A DNA stretch of 64,000 nucleotides from Amorphophallus konjac (lineage: Eukaryota > Streptophyta > Magnoliopsida > Alismatales > Araceae): assembly GCA_022559845.1 (NCBI GenBank), contig CM040124.1:70703491-70767490 (forward strand), read 5' to 3'. Made by a program: the position numbers and the translations under genes. The notes beneath the pieces were generated by a model. That model was given only the letters and a program-made list of their open reading frames with translations. It did no database searches and was not told the DNA's origin. Below are positions 10,593-21,539 of the stretch, in pieces. The stretch's first letter is position 1, and each line of letters begins with the position of its first letter.

Positions 10593-12536
10593 ATTCCCAT
10601 GGATTATGTGGGTTTTTGTGCAATTAGGTAGTAGGTCCAGCTAGGGGGCCCTAAGCCCTTTCCCATTGGTCCATGTCACCTTGTGGGGATGGTCAACCAT
10701 CCTAGGTGGACATCTAGAATGGTGGGCTGGTCATATGGACACATGGGGTTAAAAGGGGTCAACATTCCAATGGTTGACCACCTACCCCATTCAACCCATT
10801 AACCTTGGTCAAGGGGGCGCCCCTCTCCCCTTATTATTGTATTAATTTTTGTGTGTTATTCACACCTAATCCCAGCCCTTCAATCCCCACCCCTAGATCC
10901 AAGGGTTCACATTGCATTTGATGTGAATCATATAAAAGATTATATTTTCATATGAATATTAGTGAAAAATCAGAAATTTTGTTGGAAAGCTTGAAGCTTG
11001 GTGTGCCCCCTTCCTCTCCCCCTAGTTTCCTCTCCTCAAACCTCCAGTTCTAGAGTGTATCAATCTTCTATCTCCCCCTCTCAACCTCTGATCTTCATCT
11101 GTGCCGCCGCCGCCGCCGTTCGTGCCGCCTCCGAGCCGCCGCGAATCCGTCTTCGGTTTTCTGTCCTGCTAGACAGAGGTGTCTTCACGAAACTCCTGCT
11201 ACCAGCCACGGCCTCTTCGTGGTTTTTAATTTTTATGGTGTGTTTCTATCTTCCATCCCATCATCCAAAAAAAATTCATCCTTCGTTTGATATTTTTGCA
11301 ATTTCGGTCTTCAATCACTCCCAGATCTGTCCTGTCTTTGTCTGCAGTGACAGCAGCTCTGAGTTTCCCATCTCTGACCTTCTTTTGATTTTTTTTTTGG
11401 CTCCCAATTTTACTGAGAGTTCTGTCCATCATCCCCTACATTCACCATTTTTCTTGATTTTTTATCCGCCCTCTATTCATTTTTCAAAATTCATGTTCTA
11501 TCTCAGCTACAGTGCTTTCAGCCCATTTCCAGATCCGACCCACTTCCAGTTAAAAACTCCTATCAATTTGTAGCCACATCCAAACTTATCCAAACTAGTT
11601 TTGCCATTTTCTTAGCTTGATTTCCTACAACTTTGCTGAAGACCACCACTTCAGATTCGGATGTTCACATATCTGTCAAAGGTAGTTCTCAGAGAATAGC
11701 ACTGCAGATCTGAGTGTTCGGCTACTGTACAACAAGAAGTTGTAAATTCATTAAAGCCCACATCCGTGCAGATCCAGGCCAGATCTTCAAATCCAGATTG
11801 AAGTATTTGAAGTTAGCTTTCCAACGGCGCTAGTTTAGTGTCGATCCAACATCGGGTCAGATCGCAGCGTCTGTTCTCACCGGGACGCGCACTGAAAACC
11901 AGAAGTTGCATATCCGTGGTCGGTTGTTCCGACCGGTGCCGATCGGAGCGCTCATCCACTCCAGGGAGCGCCTCCACTCCAGGGAGCGCTCATCCAGGCA
12001 TCCACCACCACAGCGGTGCCACCGGGTCCCACACGGCCCCTCCGGACAGCAAGTGGGCCCAACAGGCGCGAGTACGTGTGCGGCCGAAGCTACGCGAGAA
12101 GCCGCCCGTCAACCTGAAATCGGTTCTCCCGGACCCCATTGTGTCGCCCTTTACCTCCCTGCGTGGAGTGGGCTGTAACTCATTGCTGTAATCTTTATGT
12201 ATTAACTGTCCCGGGAGTACGACCTTAGCCGAGTCCGTCGTCCCCACGCCGAGCGCGTGGAGGTATCGTATTCGCTCCTTGCTTGGCATTTCGCTTATTT
12301 CCATATATGCTTGTTTATGCCACTGCTAGAGAGCATGTGTAGGGATATCCAGCTCACTTTATCTGTTCATTACCGCTGCTACGAGAGAGTGCGAGACCGT
12401 CCCGTGACCCGATCCGGGCCCGAAAGTGTGAATTGACCACCCTAACTCTTGCCGGTTTCTCAACCGTACACGTCCGACGCTTCCCTCGTTAAGGGACGAT
12501 CGCGAGCTTGTCGTGTCCGTGTCTCGTCCCGCATCA
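10593..12536 (+). repeat. Element A 5' LTR (type X), left end lost
   Basis: Alignable by eye with 17284-19143: shared AGTAGGTCCAGC and GGGGGCGCCC blocks, TATAAAAG at 10931-10938, an ACCTCCCTGCGTGGAG block near 12155, a CCACGC/GCGTGG hairpin near 12245-12262, and the terminal CGTCCCGCATCA. The next bases are AATT, as after the E3 LTR, but no primer binding site follows. The sequence instead jumps into an E3-like LTR fragment. Confidence 0.75.
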
Positions 12537-12540
12537 AATT

Positions 12541-14353
12541 CCCTTCTCCTAGGCACCTCTCCATTCTCTCAAGCAACCCTTCCTCTTCCCCAAGCAACCA
12601 TTCATTTCCCCAAGCCACCCCTTCCCTTCCCCAACACACCTCTCCATCTCCCAACACACCCCTTCCCCTTCCCAAGACCACCATTGATCACCCACAATTA
12701 AGACCCAATTCAAACACATCTTCCCTCCCTCAAGGGTCACTTGTGCCCCTTCCTCTCTCCCAGCCCTAGCAGATTTCGACCCCATCTCCCTCCTCTGCTA
12801 ACTCTGCCCCCTCCAGCCTTCTCCCCCCCTTATCCAACCTGTAATGACCCTCCCCACCTCCCCTCCCAACCAGGGAAAGCCCACAGCCCCTTCCCACCCG
12901 TCCTCCCACTCCTCTCCCCCTTTATCCTTCCCTATCTACCATTGCTACCCAGTCCGGCAGCAGAAGCAGAAGCACCAGCAAATTGCAGAGACTGCCCTTG
13001 AGTCACCACACATCTTCAGGTGGCGTGCCATATATTTCTGAAAAGCTCATCGAGGCAGCTTCGCAGGCGAGGTGGTTTCGCTGGCATCCGATATCGCTGC
13101 TGCCCAGAGGAGCCATTCTCCCCCGACTACGCAAAGCTGCCCTGGCAGATAACCTGAGCCCAAGTGCAGACACGACCACGGCTTCTACAGAACGATTTTG
13201 GATGTGAATTTTGGATGAGGCCTTCTCCTCCAAGACCTCTGTCAGCACCAACAAGAAGGGAGCCATTTGGATCTCGAACCATAGAGTTCCAATTTTTCTC
13301 CCTGAGGTGCGCAGGACAGTCCAGTCAGGGCCTGAATTGACCCACCTTCACTCTACGGGCCCTATCTCCCTGCTCTGACCTTCTCTGGTGGGCTCCTTGG
13401 TTGCTGATCGAAGAGGATCCTCCCACGGTCATGTCAATATAAACTACGTTACCTTCGGATCTCAGGAGTGTTCGTGGCAGCTTCTTCATCCTGCTACAGA
13501 GTTCTAGAGTCAATCCGATGCAGAACAGAACAGTCCAGTTCTAGATTCGGCCCCAGCTGTCGATGACATCCAGAGCTCACAAGAAATTTCAAGAGTTATC
13601 CCGGACCAGTCAGTGACAATTTGGCACTGGTTTCGTTGGCTTCTGAGTTCGGGAGCGTCCCCGGCAGTGTCAACAGGGAGCACCTGTCAGACGGGCAGAC
13701 AGGCGGGCAGAACCGACGGTGGGATCAATCGGCTACCTCCTTAGCTATTTTCCCTTCCCCGCCTGGCCGGCTTAGCGCCCCTCCCTGCATGGAGGTAGTG
13801 TTTGAATGTAACCTCTATTTTCCCCACCCCACGATCACCCTCCTGCGCGAGGAGTAGTTTTGTACTAGCAGGTCTTCGGCCGAAGCGTCATCGACGCGGC
13901 GTGTGGGTAGCCCACGCCTCCCCGCTCGCCCTCGTCTCCGACCGGGATCGGTGTCTTCACACCGATCAGGTGAGCTTTGAGCCCCCATCCTCTGCTGGTT
14001 TTACTATTGCTTGTCTTAGTATCGTTTCTAGTTGCCCGTCGGCGGTGAGGCGAGTGCCCGATCTCAAATTGCCATCTAATTGAGTGCTACCGCGGAGCGA
14101 GTTGTGAGAGAGCCACTACATCCCACGCCCTTGGCGTGCTGGCCACCCACGGAATTGGGCATCCCAGGCCCTTAAGGGTTCAGCCCAAGCCAGTTAAATC
14201 CCCGAATTGGTGAGATCCATCCTCGAACCCTCACCACTATCGCCGGTCTACCTACGGACCCGGGTGTGCGCGATGCGGGTGAACCCGCTTGAGTGGGTCC
14301 ACCGTTCGGTTCGGTTGCTTGAGAATCTAGGTCCGAGGGGTCGTGTCACATCA
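12541..14353 (+). repeat. Partial E3-like LTR fragment (Z)
   Basis: Lacks an LTR start. It matches the E3 LTR read on the minus strand: a pyrimidine-rich block (compare 47600-48000), CCAGGGAAAGCCC near 12870, a CTCCCTGCATGGAG block near 13780, the CCGCTCGCCCTCGTCTC and GTGTCTTCACACCGATCAGG segments near 13921-13970 (compare 51150-51240), and a terminal GTGTCACATCA. Short open frames here are low-complexity Pro/Ser/Leu translations, not genes. Confidence 0.7.
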
Positions 14354-14366
14354 GTGCATCACAGAC

Positions 14367-15633
14367 TGTGACACACCAGGGTAGGCGCGTCACACACAGT
14401 TTTGCACTGAGTATCTGACACGCCTATGTTGGGCCGTCAGATGGCTGTGAGGGTCCAGCCTTAGACCGTCAGAGCCTGTGGCGCGTCTAGAGTAGACCGC
14501 CAAGCTCAGGGCTGCACAAGGTGGTTCGCAGTCCCGTTTCTTTTCCGACCGTGGTCATCGTGCGACGGTGCTGGTACATGGGATGGTCCCCGTACGTCGT
14601 CGGATACGGACGTTGTTTTTCGTTGACCCGAGAGTCTACTCCGTAGTGACCCTCCACTAGTCGTAGCATGCTTCCACATTTAGTGGTCCCACCCGGGAGT
14701 GGTGGAGAGGCTTCCCAGAGGACGGTTTTTGGTCCAGTTTCTGTCGAGCCCCTCGTCTACCAGCCAGAGTCCGACTGAGGGGAAAACCGGTCAGAGGGCC
14801 AGACTAGGGACGCACGGTCTGTGTGTGCGCACGTGGTTGGGGACGGTTGGACCCACGTCGACGGGCGTGACCCCAGCTAGTCACTTGTTTGTGGTTACTT
14901 GTACGGTGTCTCAGTTCCCGTTGGGCCAGAGGGAGACACCTGAGGCGCGGAATAAGACGTTAGTGGATGCATTCGGCCTTGCTTCTAGTGGGAGGTACTC
15001 CTGTCGAGTCGGGAGTGACAGACTATCAGTCAGTCGTCGTGACTTCGACCTTCGGGTTTTTCTTCGAATTGATCGATGAGTTTCGATTGTCTCGCCGTGG
15101 CGTGTGTGTGGGTTTTCGTGCCGTAAGATCGGTGTTGTAGTTGCAGGGCTTTCCCTTTTGAGGTACTAGCTTAGCCGCTAGCGCAGTGGTTTCCCATTTC
15201 ACGAGGTAGGGTTCGAGTGATCCCTACTGAGTCTTGTTCCGAGACTCATTCCATACGTGTTTTCACCGTGTTTCAGGCGAGGCGCGGCTTCAGGGGAGCG
15301 CATCTGAGGCTTAGCGTGGTTCAGGTGCCCAACGTTAGTGCCAGAGGTCAGAGCCGGGGTATGCCCCATGTAGCTGTACTTTTATTTCTTGTCTCTGTAC
15401 TAGTTATGGACTATTGTTATTATTTTGTTATATCATGTGGACCATGTATCATGTAAATGTTAATTTATTTTCCTGCTTAATTATATAAAATGTTTAATTT
15501 CTGTAATTATTTGTGATACTTGTGTAGTCTCCACACCATCCTTTTAACCCTTCTGAGTCTTCGGACTCGTGGGTGGCAGTGCGAGTCTCGGGTTATTGGG
15601 CCTTCCCGGTAATCAGATTCTTGGGTCGTTACA
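14367..15633 (+). repeat. Probable solo LTR inside element A
   Basis: Starts TGTGACACACC and ends GGGTCGTTACA, a common plant gypsy LTR form. No coding sequence lies inside. The neighbouring 5-mers (CAGAC at 14362-14366 and CCCCT at 15634-15638) do not match, so the boundaries or the integrity of the site are uncertain. It lies between the Z LTR end and the decayed ORF, where the primer binding site of element A should be. Confidence 0.5.
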
Positions 15634-15639
15634 CCCCTA

Positions 15640-16691
15640 CTCCAAACCCGACCATTGCCGAACTTTTCAAAACCATTTCGAATCGGTTGGATAGGATGTG
15701 TACTCAAATTGACGGATTCGTGCCCGAGCCCCTCAACCCAGTGCCATCCCAAGGGCCTCTTCCCCTCCGAGAGGATAGTCCTTCCCCACCCATGAGAGTT
15801 CTGGAGCCACCTCATTTGGAGCCACCTCAGCCGGAGCCACCCGTGTTTTTAACGGGGATGCTTTTCATCGCCGAGCCACTACTTAGTTAGCTCAAGATAG
15901 GTTTGGTCCATAGAGCATCATGCTATCCATCCATAGACGCCACACTACCTTTAGTGCCAATCAACTAATTTCACACCACTTTCCGATCTAGTCACTATGT
16001 GGATACATTGGATGACCTTCTTAAAGGATTAGACCGACAGTTGGAGTTGACGCACATGCTGGCCCCAGGCTTCGACCGACCCACATGTCATAGCTTTACC
16101 CATCCCGCTTTGGGGTCCATTACCTCTGTGTGCACCGTGGGTCATGTCACCACGGAGGTCCTCTTATTCCTCCCCAAGTCGGCCGAGCCCGACTTCATAC
16201 CCTATTGCCGAAGAGAGGAGCCATACCTTCTCTATGAGATCACCGTCTCATTTACCATAACAGATGAAGGTGACCTCCTACACCTTCAAGAATTCCAAAA
16301 TTGGGACCGTGACCTATGGGAGCCCAGTTCGAGGGGTCATACTTTCCTTGATCCCTTCGACCCATCCCCTAGTGAACCCCTTGACGCACCACATTTACTC
16401 CAATTTTTCGAGGGAGTCCACTATCACACCCCTTCCCCACTGGCCGGGACATCTACACCCACCAAGGCCATTCACTGGCGAGATACACCCACATATAAGG
16501 GTGATGAAGAAGGTAGTTTTGGATCTCCTAGCCCTCCCATACCCAAGTCCCATAGGAAGTCAATGCATGACTGGGTCATACTTGGACGTCTAGGAGTCCC
16601 CCATGCCACCAATCTCCAGTTACATAACATGCATGGATGGCACACATTCGGGTGTCCTGGTCCACCCTTACATATGTATGGGTCAGACTAA
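15640..16691 (+). pseudogene. Decayed copy of the TFGCPGPP retroelement ORF
   Basis: Homologous to the larger ORF of element E3 (49298-50638, minus). A first open part (about 15640-15887) is Pro/Glu-rich. After a gap with stops, including TAA inside VPIN-FHT near 15967, the frame from 15999 reads MDTLDDLLKGLDRQLELT, then TSVCTVGH and VLLFLP, matching residues 153-211 of the E3 protein. A second shared block near 16350-16430 fits the pattern FDPS-EP-P-L-F-V-Y-TP. It ends with one good repeat, MHGWHTFGCPGPP, and a weaker one before it. I recognise no known domain. It may be a family-specific ORF of these gypsy elements or a captured sequence. Confidence 0.65.
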
Positions 16692-17168
16692 CAATAGGTT
16701 TGTTTAGGGTCATATGTGAGTCTTTATTTCGTACAGTTTATCTGTTGAGTTCATAGTGAGTCTGCATGCATCGAGTCGAGTTGGCCTTTGTACGCTCGCG
16801 TTGTTAGTCCCTTTCGAGTGTGAGGCAAGTCGGATCTAATGCGTACGTTGTAGACTTTCCGGAATTGGGGATCGGCTCGACCATCCTCTATCTCGGATCT
16901 AGTCACATATAGGGACCCAGCGGTGATTCCTAGTGAGTCTTCGAGCTGCCTCCTCCCCTTTGAGAGTGCCCCACCCCGGAGTGTACACCTCTAGCCTCAT
17001 TCCCACAGCAGCGTGAGCATACCGAATCTATACGGGATCAGCAGGTGTCGATTACTTGGAGTGGAGCGTACTCCGCGCTTCTAGGTTCGGTGACGGATCC
17101 ACAGGAGCTACTTGAGCAGTCACACCCCTTACTCGACAGGGTCGAGTTCTTCCCACCCGAAAAGAATT
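16692..17168 (+). pseudogene. Element A pol C-terminal remnant
   Basis: Mostly degenerate. The last 75 bases read DPQELLEQ, then LLDRVEFFPPEK, matching the extreme end of the E3 pol tail (SREVLLQRY, then SIGSSFLHP) directly before its 3' LTR. The last bases before 17169 are CACCCGAAAAGAAT, a weak polypurine tract. The upstream 400 bp show nothing recognisable. Confidence 0.5.
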
Positions 17169-19143
17169 GATGGGAATCAACACCAGGCACTAACCTTTTA
17201 GTTTGCATTTGTGTCCTTTTAGTTTACTTTTATATCCTTGGGAAAATGGCTTTACAATTGTAAGGCTTCATAAGCCAATTTGTTATTCCTTAAGGATCTT
17301 TGGGTTTTTCTGTAAAAGTTCAGTAGGTCCAGCAGGGGGCCCCCACATTCTTCCCCATTGGTCCACCTAAGCACTAGGGGCCCATGTGGGGCTGGTCAAA
17401 TGTCCAAGGTGGGCTTCTAGAAGCTTGACCATTCAAGGGGACAAAGGGTTTTAAAAGTCAATATTCCCTCCCTTAAGTCAAGGGGGCGCCCCCCTTAGAA
17501 TGATTTTTTTATTTTGGTTGAACACACATGGGAGAAATAATTGTTCTATCCCTTGTATGCCCCTCCCCAACCCTAGATTTGAGGGTAGAATTGGTCTTTT
17601 TCATTTTATTATATAAGCTTGTATTTCCCATTTTACATGAATTAATGAAGAACATTTTGTGAGAAATTGCTTGAAGCAAGAAGGGTGCGCCCTCTCATCT
17701 CTCCCCTCTCCCCCTTGTAGATGGATTTCTGCCATTCTTCTGAGGCGTGATGCCTCCCTTCCGATCCCCTTCCTGAGTGTGAAGCTCAGCGCCGCCGCCG
17801 CCGCCGCCGCAACCATCGAGCCGCCATCGCGCCGCCACCGCCACCCGACGGAGTTCTGTCCAAATCAGGACAGAACCTCAAAGCCGAAATTTTATCTTTT
17901 TCTCCTATTGTCTGATCGAACCCAAACTTTCAGGGTTTGTTCTCTCTGTCTCCCCTAATCTCCATTTAAAATTTCGTGCCATTTGGCCTCCGTTTGGTAT
18001 TTTTCCCATATTTTTGTTCTTCCCCTCTGTAATCTGCTAATTTATAGATCTGCAGGGCAGTGTCCTCTTGTCGTGATTTTACCACCCCCTTATCAATTTT
18101 CCAAAAATCCATACAAATTCTCCAGTGTTCCTAACATCCACCCCTTCCACCAGTAATTTTCCCAACACCCATAAAATTCTCTTACCAACCAGTCAAAAAT
18201 CGTCTTCAGGCATATCCCTTTCTGTCCTGATAGTATGTAACCAGATCCACAGGAAAACGCATCATTTGCAGAGATTCCCATTTCTAATCCCTTCCTTGGA
18301 TCGATGGAAAAACAATATATGTTGTAGATCTATGAGTCCTCTTTCCAACGGTATCAGCCACGCCTCCATCCGTCTCCGAATTTGCACACAGAAATTCCGG
18401 TCATAGAGGCGCGCAAATCTGTTCCGTGAACAGTCCATCAGAGGCAGCAGCAAAATAAATCTCAAATAATTATCTCTGCTGAGTTTCAGGGACCGCCACT
18501 TCAGGGAGTCGATCAGGGACGTCCTGCCATCGTCCCAGCCAAGCGCCACCTTCAGAAGATCTCAGGAGGATGACGTCCCTTTGGAGACCATTGCTTGCTG
18601 TCCGGTGAGCAGAACCGAGTCGAGATGAGTTGGAATAGTGCCGAGTCGGACCAGCAGCCCTTCCTCGGCCCGAACACCCCTCCGACTTGCTGCCTGTCAA
18701 CCCAAGATCGGTCCTCTCGAGTCCACTTGTAGCCCTTTACCTCCCTGCGTGGAGTGGTCAATATAATTCACTACTGTAATTAAATTTTTACCATTGTACC
18801 GGGAGTTACCGTACTTGGCCTGGAAGTCTTCCCCACGCCCGGAGCATGGAGGTACACTCGCCACCGTCCTCGTAGGTACTTTGCTTATCTCGTATATGTT
18901 TGTATGCCGCTGCTAGTGATAGGATATTAGCTCGCTTTACTTTCATCACCGATGCGAGAGAGAGCGAGACCCGTCCCGTGACCCGATCCGGGCACGAGAG
19001 AGAGCCGACCACCCTAGCTCACTGTCAGTTTCTCAACCACGCACATCCGTACGCTTCCCTCGCTTAGGGACGATCGCGAGCTTGTCTAGAGTCCAAGGAT
19101 TACATATCAACTTGGAGTCGAGTCCACTGTCCGTCCCGCATCA
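17169..19143 (+). repeat. Element A 3' LTR (type X)
   Basis: 1975 bp, TGATGGGAATC to CGTCCCGCATCA. TATATAAG-like promoter sequence lies at 17609-17617. A GCC trinucleotide run near 17790-17810 is also seen near 11104-11118 in the 5' copy. The CTCCCTGCGTGGAG block is near 18745 and the CCACGC/GCATGG pair near 18832-18850. Divergence from the left LTR is extensive, so this is an old insertion. Confidence 0.75.
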
Positions 19144-19505
19144 CACAGTATCCATGACGGGAGGGAGAGGAGCACAGGAGGAAGGATTCATCCACCCTCT
19201 TTCACTTCGATCCGTTCCACCCAGCCAATCAACGGAGCCCATAAAGCGCATCACCAAAGCCCTCAGTGGCTTTGGGAGACTGCCCGCCAGTAAACCAGAT
19301 CTCTCTAGAATCCAACTCTACAACCTCCCTGGCTCAATGGTCTTCTTCAAACATGCCACCGTCGAAGGGAAAAGCGCAACAAGAGCATCAACTCCCAGAA
19401 CAAGTAGCTTCCACAACGCCAATAAGGCCGAGAGAAATCAAACCTGCAAGGCGCACGGGCCGCACGTCGTCATCTTCGCCTCCGACGTACGCCGTGGGGG
19501 GCATT
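19144..19505 (+). pseudogene. 3' tail of a Tat-type element (C) with polypurine tract
   Basis: About 360 bp with a short open frame of basic, Ser/Pro-rich residues (for example PREIKPARRTGRTSSSSP near 19420-19480). It is followed by GTGGGGGGCATT (19494-19505) and then TGTTGACACC. A G-run polypurine tract followed by TGTTGACACC is the usual layout of Tat-type gypsy elements, so this is read as the end of an internal region. The coding assignment is weak. Confidence 0.45.
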
Positions 19506-20702
19506 TGTTGACACCTAATTATTTTCTCGAATTTATCGAGGATTAAGCATAGGGAAATATTCCCTAAATAGAGCAAAACGCCATAACGTCAAAGGTGATA
19601 TACCAGCCAAGTTGAGCTTGAAAATCGAGACATTTTGTCGGGTCAAGCGGCACAACATAACAACCGGGGATTGTCCCCTGAGCAAAGGGCATTACACCAG
19701 CCAGTTTCCCAACAACCGAGTCGGATCCAAGGTTCGGGACAACATGTCGTACCGAGTGGCACTCTGAAAAGATTTGGGGATCACCTCCAGATACCCTGCA
19801 TACAGTATCACACTACCGGTACCTCAACAACCGGGTTAACCCGGGGCTCAGAATAGCCTGCTGTACCATACGACTCTTCGCCAAGAAGCGGGGGTCACCC
19901 TGACTACCAGACAAATGGCATCATCATGCCGACACCCCAGTTACCGGGCCAACCCAACAACCCATTGCATCACGAGGTGCATGACGGAAAGGTAGGGAAC
20001 AACTCCCGACACACCTTCTACAAGCAGCTCGACACCGGTGACTCCAACTGTCGAATCGCACCTGGGTCCACCATGTTCAAGACGGAGCTCAGACGAACAC
20101 TGAGTTCGGCTGTTCCGAGTCTAGATTCAAGTAATCTCTCTCTTCCCAGTCCACCTGACCCTCGTAAGCCCCAACTCACCTAACTAACCCAAATCCCTGA
20201 ACTCGTCCAATCATTCTAACCCACCTAAATCCCGGACTCACTCAACTATGGCCCATTCAAACCCTTTGCTCCAGCTCGTCATAACCCCTAGTAGGACCTA
20301 CATGACCTTTCTCTCTTCTCCAGGTCAAACCCAGCCATTCCGGTCCATCCGAACCCCCTAGAGGGAGAGGTTTACCCAGACCAGGAAGGCCCCAACCACT
20401 TTAGCCCGCACAGACCCCCTTTACGTGGACCTACCCACCCGTTTCTAAATGCGGTCACCTTCACGGCCGCGTTCACAAGAATGCGGTCGCCAAGGAGACC
20501 GCATCCCAGAAGGGGGGGTTTATGCGGACCTACTCCCCCCCAGCAAGTCCGCATAAACTCCTATCCCACATGTCAGGGCAGAACGCGGTCGCCAAGGTGA
20601 CCACGTTCAAAAACCCCCAGTCAAGTCCACGTAAACCCCCCCTTTACGCGGACCTACTCGCACCCCCCCCGAGCAAGTCTGCGTAGACCCCCCTCCAAAC
20701 TC

Positions 20703-20709
20703 TATAAAA
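20703..20709 (+). promoter_or_regulatory. TATA box, putative LTR C promoter
   Basis: TATAAAA followed by a C-rich stretch, about 1.2 kb after the LTR start and just before the repeat arrays. Transcription from here would place the arrays in the transcript leader. Confidence 0.4.
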
Positions 20710-20919
20710 CCCCCCATGGGGTGGCCAAGGGTCATAAGATGCATGGAGCTCATCCCCGGGACTGAAAATGACACGTGAAAGACTTTGTTGGCTGGTTTTA
20801 TGTTGGCTAGGCTCACATCGAGGGCAAGTCGCATGATTGTCCCTCATACAACGTTTAGCCAAAACATAAACCTCCTCAAAGGCAGCCCCTGCTTCGATAA
20901 ACACACCCTATCTGGATGT

Positions 20920-21445
20920 CGTTTGACGATCGCATGCTGCTCAGATGCTGCTTTAGATGAAAGCACCCTATCGGGGCTCTACCTCGATGTTCGTGCACCC
21001 CCTAGATATTGCTTGATGAAAGCACTCTACCTGGGCTCTGCCACGATAATCATGCAGGGCCCTGATGTTGCAGGATGAAAGAACTCTGCCTGGGCTCTAC
21101 CTTGATAGTCCTGCATTACCCGGATGATGCTTTTATGAAAGCACCCTGCTCGATCTCTGCCTCGATGTTCATGCACGACCCTGATGCAACTTTTATGAAA
21201 GCACACTACCCGATCTATGCCTCGATATTTATGCACACCCCTAATGTTGCTTTTATGTAAGCACCCTGCTCGACCTCTGCCTTGATGTTCGTGCACGACC
21301 CAGATGCTACTTGATGAAAGTACCCTACCCGATTCTTGACTCATTAATCGTGCACCGCCAGATGCCTCGATGATCGTGCACCACCAGATGCAGCTTGATG
21401 AAAGCACCCTACCTAGTTCCTTACCTCGATGATCGTGCATAGCCC
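20920..21445 (+). repeat. Minisatellite 1, unit about 60 bp
   Basis: About eight diverged units. Each has GATGCTGCTTTTATGAAAGC, then ACCCTACCCGA, then CTCTGCCTCGATG and TTCGTGCACGACC. Units differ by roughly 15-25% by eye. It lies just downstream of the TATA box of LTR C. Confidence 0.85.
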
Positions 21446-21539
21446 AGGTGTCACCACGATAAGCATGCCATTAATGCGGTTACCCAAATAATGGGCATAC
21501 TTCTCGAGTCTTGACGGAAGATGAAGTGTCAAGCCCCTG

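Larger units (their letters stand above)
10593..19143 (+). mobile_element. Degraded gypsy element A, with X-type LTRs
   Basis: Bounded by two diverged copies of one LTR type, 10593-12536 and 17169-19143, both ending in CGTCCCGCATCA. The left copy lacks about its first 115 bp because Del1 inserted there. The interior is a patchwork: a fragment of a related LTR (12541-14353), an apparent solo LTR (14367-15633), a decayed ORF (about 15640-16691) and pol-tail remnants up to 17168. The ORF, the pol tail and the LTR start (TGATGG) relate it to element E3 at 45764-63673. No target duplication can be checked because the left end is gone. Confidence 0.7.

Noticed and set aside
10998..11573. 191-codon plus-strand open frame in the X LTR
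   Set aside because: Lies inside an LTR, low-complexity Ser/Phe/Pro composition, not kept in the 3' LTR copy.
19082..19546. 154-codon frame across 19143
   Set aside because: Begins inside the X LTR, crosses its end and the start of LTR C, so it cannot be one gene.
20644..20904. 86-codon minus-strand frame near a TATA box
   Set aside because: Covers inverted repeats and C-runs of LTR C, with no homologous copy and no domain.
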